From Chiridota heheva (taxonomy: Eukaryota > Echinodermata > Holothuroidea > Apodida > Chiridotidae): 64,000 bases of DNA. Location: the NCBI GenBank assembly GCA_020152595.1, contig JAIGNY010001666.1, positions 1,306,001 through 1,370,000 of the forward strand, in the 5' to 3' direction. The notes beneath the pieces are model-generated. The model was not told where the DNA came from, did not search any database, and was given only the letters and a program-made list of their open reading frames with translations. Numbering within the stretch: position 1 is the first letter of the stretch; every line of letters begins with the position of its first letter. This document shows positions 23,601 through 30,310 of this stretch, piece after piece. The translations under genes and the position numbers were made by a program.

Positions 23601-26600
23601 ATCAGTCAAATATCTAAAATTTGGCTCATATTTCAATTTGGAATAAGGCCATCAAAATAGAATAACTTCTTCAATAAATGAAAAAATCTTGTGTTTAATT
23701 GAAGCTTTTTTTAGGGAGTATAGGTAGCTCAGTTGGTATATTAAACACCCAACTGAGATGCTGGAGGTACCCACCGAATTGCAAAATTCACCATGTTTAA
23801 TTGATTGTGGAAGTTTTAAAACTTGAAACCCTTTCAGCCATTTTTAAGGCAATTTTGTCGTCACAAAATGAAGATCGAACTCCATTTTTATCAATTATTA
23901 TTGACTAGAGGTATTTTTTTTAAAAGGATTTTTAAAGGTATTTCAAGTACCGTTCGGTACTGTACTTTTCTGGTAAAACTAAAAATCAAAGCTCCGTCTG
24001 TGAATTTCTGGGTCAGTTTTACAGCTTGTAGAACAGGTGTTAGCCTAATGGAGATTTATGCCCGTTGTTAATTGGGCCTAAGCCTCCACATCAAGTAGCC
24101 TTTAAAATTTGGCAAACTAAAGCCAAATATGGCTCCATTCATAGCTAATTAGTACGGAATTCCACTCCTGCCTTAAAAGGGATTAGATCCTTTGTTGATC
24201 TTATGTAAAGATTGAATTGCTAAAGCCGTTAAATGAAAGTTTTGAGTGTGTTTGAATTGTTATTGATTTTCAATGGCAAAGTGTGAATCACAAACCTTTA
24301 AACTTTTGGGGGGATTAGACTAAACGTTTAATTGAAAGTTCATGCGCTTAAATGTTTAAAGTGAAATCGTCACAACCCTAGTACCCGGTTCGAGCCTCGG
24401 TCATTACTTAACCAATTTTCCACAGCTATACAGACAGATATGCTAAACATCAAAGCGGAAGTATGTCGTTTGCAGCTCCTGCTCCCCATTCAGCTATTGA
24501 GAGAAGTGGGCAATGGTTAAATGGCGCTCGCTGTCCTTTGGAGGGAACGTTACACGGTCGGTCCCGATGGTAGGACAGTCAGTCTCACACCCTGCCTGGT
24601 TCTCTGAACACTTCTCATGAAGATTAGGATAAAAACCCAGTCTTCATCCCCTTCCAGCCTCGTTTCATCCTAGTTTAGCTCAGGTGGAGCTTATCAGGAT
24701 TATTTCATCAAGCATCAAAAAACAATTTACCAATCTATTTTACAAAAAGGAAATACTCATAATCAGAAATCGCGTTAACTACAAATTTGTTGTATATTAC
24801 GCCATGGCTGAAATTTCCTACGACACAGCTTGTACCTGCGTCGTAAGAATTAGATATAGCATGTGGAATTTTACGCCAGAGTTTTTCATTAACATAAATG
24901 AAAATCATGAACATTTTACCTCTCTGGTGCGATTCAAAGTTTTATTTCCTACAAAAACTATTTTGAATTACTCATAAATAAAAGAACTAAAACGGTAAAT
25001 ACCGTCATGGTTCCTATGCCCATGCAAATTGACACTCATATTATATGACCCGGCCAATTATAACTAAAACGGTAAATACCGTCATGGTTCGCATGCCCAT
25101 GCAAATTGACACCCATATAATATGACCCGGCCAATTATAAAAATGGCATCTCACACTAAGTCCCACATGGCATCCCATGTACCACATGGCATCTCACCCC
25201 AAGTCCCACATGGCATCCCACATGTCATCCCATATGGCATCCCATATGGCATCCCACCCCATGTCCCACATGGCATTCCACCATATCTCCCACATGGCAA
25301 ACCACCATACAGTGTCTCACATGGCATTCCACCATATGTCCCACATGGCAATCCACCATGTCCCACATGGCATCCCACGCTATAACCCACATGGATCCCA
25401 TCCTACATATATGTCCCACATTAATCCAACCATATGTACCACATGACATCCCTCTCTATGTCCCACATGACATCCCTCCCTGTGTCCCGCATCAGTGGCT
25501 TCCCAGCTGATGTTCCACATAGCATCTCACCCCATGTCCCACATGGCATCCCACCCTATGCCTCACATGACATCCCATGTCCCACATGACATTCCATCCC
25601 ATGGCAATCCACTTTATGTCCTGCATGGCATTCCACCACATATCCTACGTGGCATTCAACCCTGTTCCACATGGCATTCCACCCCATGTCCCACATGGCA
25701 TCCCACCCCATGTCCCACATGGCATCCCACCCTATGTCTCACATGATGTCCCATAGGCTCCATAAGAAGTCTCATCCTAGCTATCACAGTTGCTGATTGA
25801 GCATACTATGTATGAAAGTGTCAGTTCATATAATAACTTATATGCAAATGAGTTGTTGAATAAGAAAAAAAAGGTGGAGTCGAATAATTATGCCTGATAT
25901 AGCCCTTGGTGTATACAACATGGTAAATACTATATCATATGTCCCTCATGGCCCCATCCATGTCCCACATGGCATCCCTCCCTATGTCCATATGCAATCA
26001 CACCCTGTCACACTCCCTGACTAAGCATATTAAATATAAAAATCTGGTCAGGTCCAGGGTTCTAGTTAGACAAGTTTGAGTACCGGGCCCCAGTGATAAT
26101 CCAGTGTGACCTCCTAGACCCCTCTCCCATGAAGCTAATTAAATTTAGTTCACTTCTATTGACAAATTGTCAATGCAATTATTATTATTTTATTTTTTCT
26201 AATCCGAATGCTAGAAGGATTTACAAAATATTTTGTATGTACAATGGATATTCAAATACAATGGATATTCAACTGTCAAAGTGCACCCCCCCCCCTTCCC
26301 CCGCCTTCCTCAACCTCCAAAAAAAGTATAAACATATGCCAGGAACTCTTCTCTCAATTCCCATTGTTATTCATCTTGCCCAAACTTTTTACCCATTTTA
26401 TTTTCGTCCCAGTATCGTTCGACGAAAGCCAAGCGGCACATATTCCTATAAACTACGCAACAACTTTTATCAATATAAAATTCTCCACAAATCAATAGAA
26501 TATCGATCAGTCCGTTATAATGTTCAGTGCATATAGGGTTTATAACAAATGTGATTGGTTACTTACATTTGGAACAGTCTATAAGCACGCCTTGGGCCTT

Positions 26601-29600
26601 TGGGGGTGTAATTTTTACTTTGTTAATGTTTCTTTGTATGGTAAGTGACGGACTTGGCAAGCTGCCAGCAGTGATTCACAAGGATTAAACCTGAACTGTG
26701 TACATGTAGGTACGTTTATGCAAAGAGCTTCGTGTATTGGTGATTTTATGATAATACCGTATGTACATTCAATTGCGTTAAATTCCTATAGCTCAGTTGT
26801 TTTGATCGGAATTTAATGTGCATAATGTATGTTTTGTTTTGTGTGTAAATCAGCGGATGACATAAATAGAGCGAGATTAAAACGAGATCTGTTTAAACAC
26901 CTAATTATTTAACCGAATTGAACTTTTGAGTGCTGGACGCGAGAGTGGATCTTAGAGCCGATTGGTGGTCGGGAATTGCGAGTCCTGGGCCGCCCACCGT
27001 AGCTAGAACCCTAGTCAGGTCATATACTGTAGCAACTTTATGCAAATGTGCACAATAATAAAGGTGGAGTTTAAAAATCATGCCTAATACAACTGTTGGT
27101 GCCCAAATATTTTAAAGAATTTTGAGTATTTTAAATCTCAAGTGCTACGAGAGAGACTTGAGGATCTCTGAGGGATATTGGAAAATTATATCATTTTACA
27201 GTTATCTTCTAAGAAAATATCAAATGTATTGTAGACTTTTTAAGGAAACTAGTCATCAATCCTGTCTTAAGTATCTCTGAAAAAGTTTAACATTTTATAG
27301 GGCAAAATCTAACCTTCCATAAGAATATCTGAAGAAACTTTAACATTTTCTGAGGAATTCTCAAAAAACTTTAACATTTCTGAGAAATCTCAGGACAAAT
27401 CTGTGGACGTCCTGACAGACGGACGGACGTAATCGCCATTACATACGTTCGCATGCTTTGCATGCGAACCAAAAATGACACAACTACGAGACTAACGGCC
27501 GAATAATTTATTATGCCCATAGTGCTGTCATAAACACATATAGGCTAGTACATAGACCCTAGGCCCTATGCATGATGTACGTACACTGTACATGAGAGTT
27601 TTGATGTTGTTTTGAATGCAGGCTGTCAATTGTCAACAATATTATTAGCTAGGATTCAAGTTTCCTCCTCTAAATGGCTTGTATATGGTGTGCCGCAGGG
27701 GAGTGTACTCAGTCCGATTTTGTTTTCCATTTATACTAGTTCTATTGGTAAAATTAAATGTAAATATGATCTTCATTACCACTTGTATGCCGATGACACA
27801 CAATGAAATATTTTGTTTAATCCCGATCAAGCTGAAGCAAATATTGCACTACATAAACTTGAATCTTGTATCGTTGAAATACGCAAGTCGATGTCCTCCA
27901 ACTTTTTAAAGTTAAATGATGATAAAACTGAATTTATTGTTCTTGGTTCCAAACGTCAGCGTAACAAAATCAACCTCCCTTTTCTTTGAATTGGTAATGC
28001 TCAAGTATGTGTAGCCTCTAAAGTTTGTAACCTTGGCTACATTTTTGATGCTGATATGTCAATGGCTGACCACATCTCTGAAATTTCTAAATCTTCATAA
28101 TTTCATTTACGTAGCATAGGACTAATCAGAAAATAATTACCAATGCCTGCCACCGAACAACTAGTTCATGCTTTTGTCTCTTCCCGCCTTGGTAACTCTT
28201 TTTTATATGGTCTCCCAGCCAATCAAATCAAACGTCTCTCCCGCTTACAAAATATTGCTGCCAGGATTGTTACCCTAAGTAAACCAAATGAACATATTAC
28301 TCCCATTTTAAAGATTTTACACTGGCTACCCATTCATCATAGAATTGTTTTTAAAATACTTGTTTTTGTGTATAAGTCTACTCATGCATTGTCTCCCACA
28401 TATATTTCTGATCTTTTAATCCCATATAAGTCTCCCGCCAGTTCATGCGTTCTAATTTCAAACTTCCATTAGCTATTCCACGTACTTCTAGAACATGGGG
28501 TAAATGTTCATTTTCTTCTGCTGCCCCCTTTTTATGGAACAGACTTCCAGACAACATCAAACTTAGTCCTTCCCTCAATTCTTTTAAATCATCATTAAAG
28601 ACATTCCTCATGTGTTCTGAATCTGTACAATTTTAAGCTTATATTTGTTCTTGTATGTATGTATTTTGCAGTATTCTTTAACTATCATTTCTTTTTTGTT
28701 CACATTAATTTGTATTAATTGTTGTGTCGCTGCGCCATGAGCATCACTTTTGATGAATACTGGCGCATAACAAGTATTCATTATTATTATTTTTGTATTG
28801 ATTGTGTATCTGTGAAGTGATCACAGTCTGCAAGTCAAGTTACTATACTGTAAAGAAGTAGGCGTCTTCGAGATCTGAACAGTATATTATCGTTGACAAT
28901 TGGTCAAAGTTTACTAAAACCTCATGAAAGTTTGGATTCAATAAACAAAAGTATTTTCTAGTTTATTTTGGGATTGTTAACCTAAATTTCATGATTCAAC
29001 AATCAACATTATACAAGGACTGGGTACGAACTTTTTCTTAAAAATTTTTTTGATAATAATAGTCCAATTTCAAAAGTTTTGGTATTTTAAGTGCAATTTT
29101 CATTCATTCACTTTTGCAAGACAGGCCTAAACTAATTTACAAAATACGCCAAACTTTAAGGGCTTGTCGTAACCAAATACGCCAGGCAAAAAATTATAAT
29201 GCAACCTCTGCTCATGACACTGAAACAAATTTGAAAAGTTTGCTTTTGTCCCACAAAAGATGTAGGCTTATGCAAAGTCTTAAAATCATTGTTAATATCT
29301 AGGCATAATATACTTCTGGCATTTTCTGCTGATTCGTAAAATAAGGACACTAGGACAGAACAACTTTACACAATTTGTGATGTAAATCCTCCAAAAATGG
29401 CATAGCTGGCCATTAAAATTGACTCTGGTTCCCACACTGATTCCGTGATAGGGCCTAGTTTTGGAGAAATATACATATAGTTTATAGTGAAGACTGAAAT
29501 TTTAAAATGCCATCGGGATTGCGCAATACTACGATTCAGATCCCAGAACTCTGGGAGTAGGGTCACTGTCGGGATCCCATTCCTAGAACCTACACAACCT

Positions 29601-30148
29601 GAAAGCTTGGAATATAGATTGATATTCTTTGGCACAGATATCTGTAACGTTAGTGTTACTGTAGTGTTGTTCATTAAGCCAATATGTTTAAAGTACTAGG
29701 CTAGGCCTACTAGGGGCAGGCCTACACTGCTACTCAGTACTGGTTAAGTTATGCCCTTAGCCTGATTCGGAATTTGGAGAAAAAAACTTAAAGTTGAAAA
29801 CTTAGCCTAACGTGGCTCTTTCCATTCCTTACATTTATGTCTGTAAATTATGTCACCACTGATACTGTGATACTTATACTAGCCCTACTCAGTAATAGGG
29901 GCTTTAGCTAGGCTATAATTTATAACGTTAATTGCCTACCTGCTTGAAGAAGACACTCACGAACATCACTAAGAATAATACGTCTCTCGTTGAGACTTGA
30001 AGAAGTCACTTTGGAGGAAAATTTCCGTAGCACAACCGAAACCTATAAAACAAAGAACAAATTTGTAAGAGGAGAGAAAAGAGATAAATGAAAGCAGAAA
30101 ACATAGGATGTAATCCACGTGTAAACTTACCTCACTGCTCGCAGCCAT
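5512..30148 (-). CDS. GCN1: GCN1 (eIF-2-alpha kinase activator), 5' part, 11 coding exons
   Basis: GCN1 is a very large cytosolic HEAT-repeat protein that binds stalled or collided ribosomes with its GCN20/ABCF partner and activates the kinase GCN2, leading to eIF2-alpha phosphorylation. The exons were assembled by hand: 30131-30148, 29940-30042, 21792-21987, 19242-19350, 17960-18058, 14501-14704, 13859-13967, 10443-10517, 8725-8853, 7444-7596 and 5512-5685. All have GT-AG borders and compatible phases, giving about 456 residues from the start methionine with no stop. Landmarks shared with vertebrate GCN1 include [74 protein letters not shown] and VRNAY. Only the N-terminal ribosome-binding HEAT region is present; the RWD-binding and eEF3-like parts lie outside the window. 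Introns range from 78 nt to about 8 kb and carry most of the repeats listed here. Confidence 0.95.
5976..6657. mobile_element. TTAA-ended MITE
   Basis: The segment begins TTAAAGGAGTATTCCGG and ends with the inverted TTAAAGG end CCTTTAA. It is AT-rich and has no coding capacity. It shares end structure, and the internal motif TACGTATTTCTATAAA, with the element at 55183-55730. It lies in GCN1 intron 10. The TTAA ends resemble piggyBac-type non-autonomous elements, but that is inference. Confidence 0.5.
6692..6951. mobile_element. Palindromic TTAA-ended MITE, 260 bp
   Basis: The left end TTAAAGGAAAGGTATCGTCC continues CATAAATCA. The right end read in reverse is TTAAAGGAATGGTATCATCC followed by CATAAATATA, a terminal inverted repeat of about 27 bp with few mismatches. 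A second inverted pair lies inside (GAACGCCGCTG against CGGCAGCGTTC). TTAA occurs at both ends, as expected for TTAA-targeting elements. There is no coding sequence. It lies in GCN1 intron 10. Confidence 0.78.
7020..7400. repeat. Degenerate ~31-bp T-rich tandem repeat
   Basis: About ten diverged copies of a TTTATTTCTATAACTTTAATTTTTCAAACTC unit (described here, 31 bp) run up to about 40 bp downstream of the GCN1 exon 10 donor. Read on the sense (minus) strand of GCN1 this is an A-rich intronic tract. The 68-residue plus-strand frame in it is low complexity and not a gene. Confidence 0.75.
7444..7596 (-). CDS. GCN1: GCN1 coding exon 10
   Basis: The exon is 153 nt. The acceptor CTTTTTTTGAAG precedes GATCGGAG and the donor is AAGAAG|GTACAA. 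It encodes [19 protein letters not shown] and ends in [10 protein letters not shown], which closely matches the vertebrate GCN1 segment just before VHEGTLVHA. It enters and leaves in phase 1. Confidence 0.94.
7735..8672. mobile_element. TTAA-ended MITE, family member A (about 940 bp)
   Basis: It begins TTAAAGGATTAG and ends TTATGTCTCCTTTAA. Long stretches match the split copy at 43197-49504, including the block with TTGTCCTGCGATT, GAATGTGAGGAT and CATAGTAGACTTGCTACACC, and the 3' block CTATCATATGAA with ATGTCTCCTTTAA. It has no coding capacity. It occupies most of GCN1 intron 9. It shows what the second copy looked like before its insertions. Confidence 0.7.
8725..8853 (-). CDS. GCN1: GCN1 coding exon 9
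   Basis: The exon is 129 nt. The acceptor CATTATAG precedes CTCACTTAC and the donor is AAATG|GTAATA. It encodes a segment with [19 protein letters not shown], corresponding to the LARQCSDSSAMESL part of vertebrate GCN1. It overlaps the end of the neighbouring MITE by none: the MITE stops 52 bp before its donor. Confidence 0.93.
9555..10030. repeat. Degenerate AAATTTC(N)GAAAATT low-complexity repeat
   Basis: Runs of GAAATTTCCTGAAAATGAAG and AAATTTCACAAAAATTGATG alternate for nearly 500 bp with a rough period of 16-20 bp. Similar patterns occur at 27120-27410, 32470-32690 and 50000-50095. The 129-residue minus-strand frame over it, rich in IFCEI-type repeats, is a consequence of the unit and is not considered a gene. 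Confidence 0.65.
10443..10517 (-). CDS. GCN1: GCN1 coding exon 8
   Basis: The exon is 75 nt. The acceptor TTTCTTTTTGTAG precedes CCATTGG and the donor is GGGAA|GTAAGT. It encodes [20 protein letters not shown], matching the LASVTLDLSQYAMDIVKGL motif of vertebrate GCN1. It enters and leaves in phase 1. Confidence 0.92.
10972..11105. repeat. TATG/TA microsatellite next to the Penelope-like element
   Basis: A mix of (TATG)n and (TA)n lies directly beside the 3' (ribozyme) end of the Penelope-like element. A second (TA)n tract sits at the other end of the element (13408-13433). Low-complexity frames across it are not coding. Confidence 0.85.
11198..11251 (-). ncRNA. Hammerhead ribozyme of Penelope-like element
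   Basis: Read on the minus strand, the order is TTTGTTT, CTGATGA, GTGAGGGT-CTA-ACCCTTAC, GAAA, CAGATCTG, TC, then AAATAAA. CTGATGA and GAAA are the two invariant core boxes. GTGAGGGT pairs with ACCCTTAC as an 8-bp stem II (one G-U). TTTGTTT pairs with AAATAAA as a 7-bp stem I (one G-U). Stem III is the very short CAG/CUG with a tiny loop, and cleavage would be after GUC (11205-11207). Minimal hammerheads with short stem III are a known feature of Penelope-like elements and are thought to work as dimers. I see only this one copy. Confidence 0.9.
11340..13400 (-). pseudogene. Penelope-like RT/GIY-YIG ORF, two stops and two frameshifts
   Basis: The reading starts near 13400 and includes [11 protein letters not shown] and [12 protein letters not shown]. 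The core has [11 protein letters not shown] (motif A) and YRDDGLAV (motif C, both aspartates kept), then [14 protein letters not shown]. The C-terminal nuclease has [13 protein letters not shown] and [17 protein letters not shown], followed by [14 protein letters not shown] and [15 protein letters not shown]. An in-frame TAA at 13248-13250 separates PPQIP from LKEFEDG. The frame changes near 12927 (AKNQP to FITLKDHK). A TAG at 11986-11988 interrupts before FTPPYST. The frame changes again near 11650, inside the second GIY-YIG motif, where YIN stands in place of YIG. The element cannot make its protein. Confidence 0.9.
13408..13433. repeat. (TA)n microsatellite at the 5' edge of the Penelope-like element
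   Basis: A pure alternating AT tract of about 26 bp lies where recognisable Penelope-like coding sequence stops. With the TATG/TA tract at the other end it brackets the element. Confidence 0.85.
13614..13641 (+). other. G-rich tract
   Basis: AGGGAGGA-like runs grow into several clustered G runs (GGGGGAGGGGGGGCGGGG). This fits a G-quadruplex motif on the plus strand, which is the template strand of GCN1. Only sequence composition supports it. Confidence 0.4.
13859..13967 (-). CDS. GCN1: GCN1 coding exon 7
   Basis: The exon is 109 nt. The acceptor TACTGTTTCAG precedes GAATACG and the donor is TGAAG|GTATGA. It encodes [16 protein letters not shown] and [14 protein letters not shown], one of the best-conserved GCN1 N-terminal segments (vertebrate: [14 protein letters not shown]). 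Confidence 0.95.
14041..14091 (+). other. G-run cluster, possible G-quadruplex
   Basis: Four or more runs of three to five G are separated by short purine linkers (GGGAAGGGGGAG, AAGGGGGAAC, AAAGGGGAAAGGGG). The pattern fits a quadruplex on the plus strand in GCN1 intron 6. No functional evidence is available. Confidence 0.4.
14501..14704 (-). CDS. GCN1: GCN1 coding exon 6
   Basis: The exon is 204 nt, phase 0 at both ends. The acceptor TTTCTTCCAG precedes GTTCCCTC and the donor is CATTG|GTGAGT. It encodes 68 residues with [29 protein letters not shown] and KVKAPIHAL, which align with the SAILSLEPNQNY and KVKPPKYLL parts of vertebrate GCN1. Confidence 0.93.
14972..15140 (+). pseudogene. Decayed THAP-domain fragment
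   Basis: A plus-strand start gives [12 protein letters not shown], then [11 protein letters not shown] and a TGA stop. Shifting frame at that point gives [11 protein letters not shown], and a further shift gives HTRNCSEHF. The order C-x3-C, RIP, W and C-x2-HF is the C2CH signature of the THAP DNA-binding domain, found in P-element-type transposases and host THAP proteins. At least two frame breaks show it is dead. It lies in GCN1 intron 5, on the strand opposite GCN1, about 140 bp after a TGACGTCA motif (14823). Confidence 0.7.
15722..17165. repeat. 23-bp minisatellite (GATGGCCATGCATGCGGCAGCAC)n
   Basis: About 40 near-identical 23-bp copies fill 15722-16650. Increasingly diverged copies (GCCGCAGCAC, then GATGCATGCCGAAGCATG) follow to 17165. 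The unit (described here, 23 bp) contains the palindromes ATGCAT, GGCC and GCATGC. Because 23 is not divisible by three and the unit has no stop in five frames examined, open frames of about 400-500 residues arise on both strands. These are artefacts. The array lies in GCN1 intron 5. Confidence 0.95.
17400..17925. repeat. 20-bp minisatellite (GATACATGCTGCATGATAGT)n
   Basis: About 25 diverged copies of a 20-bp unit end about 35 bp from the GCN1 exon 5 donor. The unit shares the ATGCTGCATGAT core with the last, diverged copies of the preceding 23-bp array, so one array probably gave rise to the other, with about 230 bp of other sequence between them. Confidence 0.9.
17960..18058 (-). CDS. GCN1: GCN1 coding exon 5
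   Basis: The exon is 99 nt, phase 0 at both ends. The acceptor CTCTTGTAG precedes ATTGAATG and the donor is TTGCAG|GTAAGC. It encodes [15 protein letters not shown] and [12 protein letters not shown], corresponding to VQCLLLLEVLGG and VKKLTKLWKE of vertebrate GCN1. Confidence 0.92.
18059..19241. other. GCN1 intron 4, no further feature recognised
   Basis: AT-rich intronic sequence. It has a poly-G run at 18777-18790 and no recognisable exon or transposon protein. Confidence 0.5.
19242..19350 (-). CDS. GCN1: GCN1 coding exon 4
   Basis: The exon is 109 nt. The acceptor TTTTAAACAG precedes TCATGGAAC and the donor is AAATTG|GTAAGA. It encodes [14 protein letters not shown] and GDSWKKL, matching LALTWTCLLVRIVF and GDIWNKL of vertebrate GCN1. 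Confidence 0.95.
19485..20150. repeat. CCATCC/CACCT-type minisatellite
   Basis: Diverged copies of CATTCACCTACCATCC (about 19 bp) at 19490-19640 are followed after AT-rich sequence by CCATCCCACCCTGTCCCACATG-like copies at 19900-20150. The array is in GCN1 intron 3. Frames rich in P, H and S across it are not genes. Confidence 0.75.
20580..21210. repeat. 22-bp CATCCCACCCTGTCCCACATGC minisatellite and 19-bp variant
   Basis: The 22-bp unit is clearest at 20585-20900. It then changes into a 19-bp CATTCACCTACTATCCCCC unit at 21010-21210. Both motifs also occur in the array at 19485-20150, and a 24-bp relative occurs at 25142-25750, so a single motif has seeded several arrays in GCN1 introns 2 and 3. 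Confidence 0.85.
21792..21987 (-). CDS. GCN1: GCN1 coding exon 3
   Basis: The exon is 196 nt. The acceptor ATTGTCATTTCAG precedes AGCTTCC and the donor is ACCTGC|GTAAGC. It encodes [20 protein letters not shown] followed by KDAGS, which matches LPEGAVKGLCKLFCLTLHRYRDAAS of vertebrate GCN1. It enters in phase 1 and leaves in phase 2. Confidence 0.96.
22540..22804. mobile_element. Partial TTAA-type MITE related to 7735-8672
   Basis: The right half matches family ends elsewhere: AAAATGGCAGCGTCCATG, AACTTGAGAATGG.ATAAGATTTT, CTATCATATG and a terminal GACTTTATGTCCCCTTTAA. The 49340-49504 segment has the same order. The left border was not resolved. Confidence 0.5.
22867..23527. mobile_element. 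MITE with ~60-bp terminal inverted repeats
   Basis: The left end (22867-22930) contains GCCACACTTGACGATGACAA, CCATAGGGGTCATTAGTATT and ACTGCATAG. The right end read in reverse contains GCCACACTTGAAATGGCAAC, CATAGGGGTCATTAGTGTTA and GCTGCATAG. The inside is AT-rich and non-coding. A third, single end of the same family is at 57742-57830. Confidence 0.8.
23718..24400 (+). mobile_element. tRNA-derived SINE head split by a ~610-bp insertion
   Basis: TAGCTCAGTTGG at 23723 fits a pol III A box, followed by CACCCAACTGAGATGCTGGAGGTACCC. The matching B box GGTTCGAGCC appears only at 24384, after a second copy of GTACCC. Removing the sequence between the two GTACCC copies restores normal A-to-B-box spacing of a tRNA-like head, so about 610 bp were inserted with a target duplication of about 6 bp. 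SINE body sequence seems to continue to about 24680. The identity of the inserted piece is unknown; its right end reads AGGGTTGTGACG in reverse. Confidence 0.6.
24988..25141. repeat. Two-copy 77-bp tandem duplication
   Basis: ACTAAAACGGTAAATACCGT, then CATGGTTC.TATGCCCATGC and the rest through GACCCGGCCAATTATA, occur twice head to tail with five or so differences. Each copy contains the palindrome ACGGTAAATACCGT. The second copy directly abuts the following minisatellite. Confidence 0.85.
25142..25755. repeat. 24-bp/12-bp minisatellite (CATCCCACCCCATGTCCCACATGG)
   Basis: Units of 24 bp and half units of 12 bp, all built on CCCACATGGCAT, fill this stretch, with a short remnant at 25945-25990. 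It resembles the 22-bp array at 20580. Frames rich in H, M and P on both strands are by-products. Confidence 0.9.
25756..27630. other. GCN1 intron 2 sequence without a clear gene
   Basis: The stretch is AT-rich and has no recognised exon. At 26870-26910 the translation [12 protein letters not shown] resembles the last residues of LINE ORF2 proteins, but no motif supports it. 27410-27470 has the palindrome CGCATGCTTTGCATGCG after a GACGGACGGACG run, probably the end of a dispersed repeat. Confidence 0.4.
27631..28800 (+). mobile_element. 5'-truncated LINE (CR1/L2-like) RT fragment
   Basis: The sequence starts inside the RT domain with [20 protein letters not shown], the catalytic YADDTQ box and [15 protein letters not shown]. 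It continues with [51 protein letters not shown] and [10 protein letters not shown], ending in FKSSLKTFL. In-frame stops (TGA after ADDTQ, and others near 27986, 28100 and 28135) and a frame change near 28445 show decay. The 3' tail has GCGCCATGAGCATCACTTTT and GGCGCATAACAAGTATTC before (ATT)n, typical of CR1/L2-type 3' ends. It lies in GCN1 intron 2, antisense to GCN1. Confidence 0.88.
28801..29939. other. GCN1 intron 2, proximal part, nothing recognised
   Basis: AT-rich intron sequence with short frames only and no domain or repeat that I could support. AGGCCTA-type words are frequent here, as in other non-repetitive parts of the window. Confidence 0.4.
29940..30042 (-). CDS. GCN1: GCN1 coding exon 2
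   Basis: The exon is 103 nt. The acceptor TGTTTTATAG precedes GTTTCGG and the donor is AGCAG|GTAGGC. It encodes [20 protein letters not shown] and ends in CLLQA, matching the VSETLKRFAGKVTTASVKER opening of vertebrate GCN1. Phase 0 in, phase 1 out. Confidence 0.95.
30131..30148 (-). CDS. GCN1: GCN1 coding exon 1 (MAASSE)
   Basis: An 18-nt coding part of the first exon gives MAASSE, then GAG|GTAAGT. The context before the start is TCAAAATGG. Vertebrate GCN1 starts MAADTQ and is followed by the same VS..L.. sequence, so the start is well placed. Confidence 0.9.
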
Positions 30149-30310
30149 TTTGACGGTTACCGGTGAATATGCCGAAAAGCGGGGTTTTAAAATTGAAATA
30201 CTGCCACTAGCATGGCAGCGCCTACGACTTGATGCATTTAGTTGTTTGTTGTTTTGTTTTTTCATTTTTTGATCTCAGAATGCTAAAGCTATTATATATA
30301 GTATAGGGGA
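30149..30310 (-). promoter_or_regulatory. Probable GCN1 5' UTR and core promoter
   Basis: On the minus strand a TATATATAAT element at about 30286-30300 lies roughly 140 bp upstream of the start codon, preceded by a short GC-rich block (30301-30325, CGCGCCCGGG). The placement suits a core promoter. No transcription start can be read from sequence. Confidence 0.35.

Noticed and set aside
23723..23790. Functional tRNA gene (A-box match)
   Set aside because: There is no B box at normal distance, no full cloverleaf and no acceptor stem. It is better explained as a split SINE head.
24680..24977. 97-residue plus-strand frame starting at 24684, and TAGCTCAGGTGG as a tRNA A box
   Set aside because: No domain, no splice sites and no B box. 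It follows SINE-like sequence.
26380..26910. Possible decayed LINE C-terminus ([15 protein letters not shown] and [12 protein letters not shown])
   Set aside because: Short, discontinuous matches to a loose pattern, without catalytic motifs.
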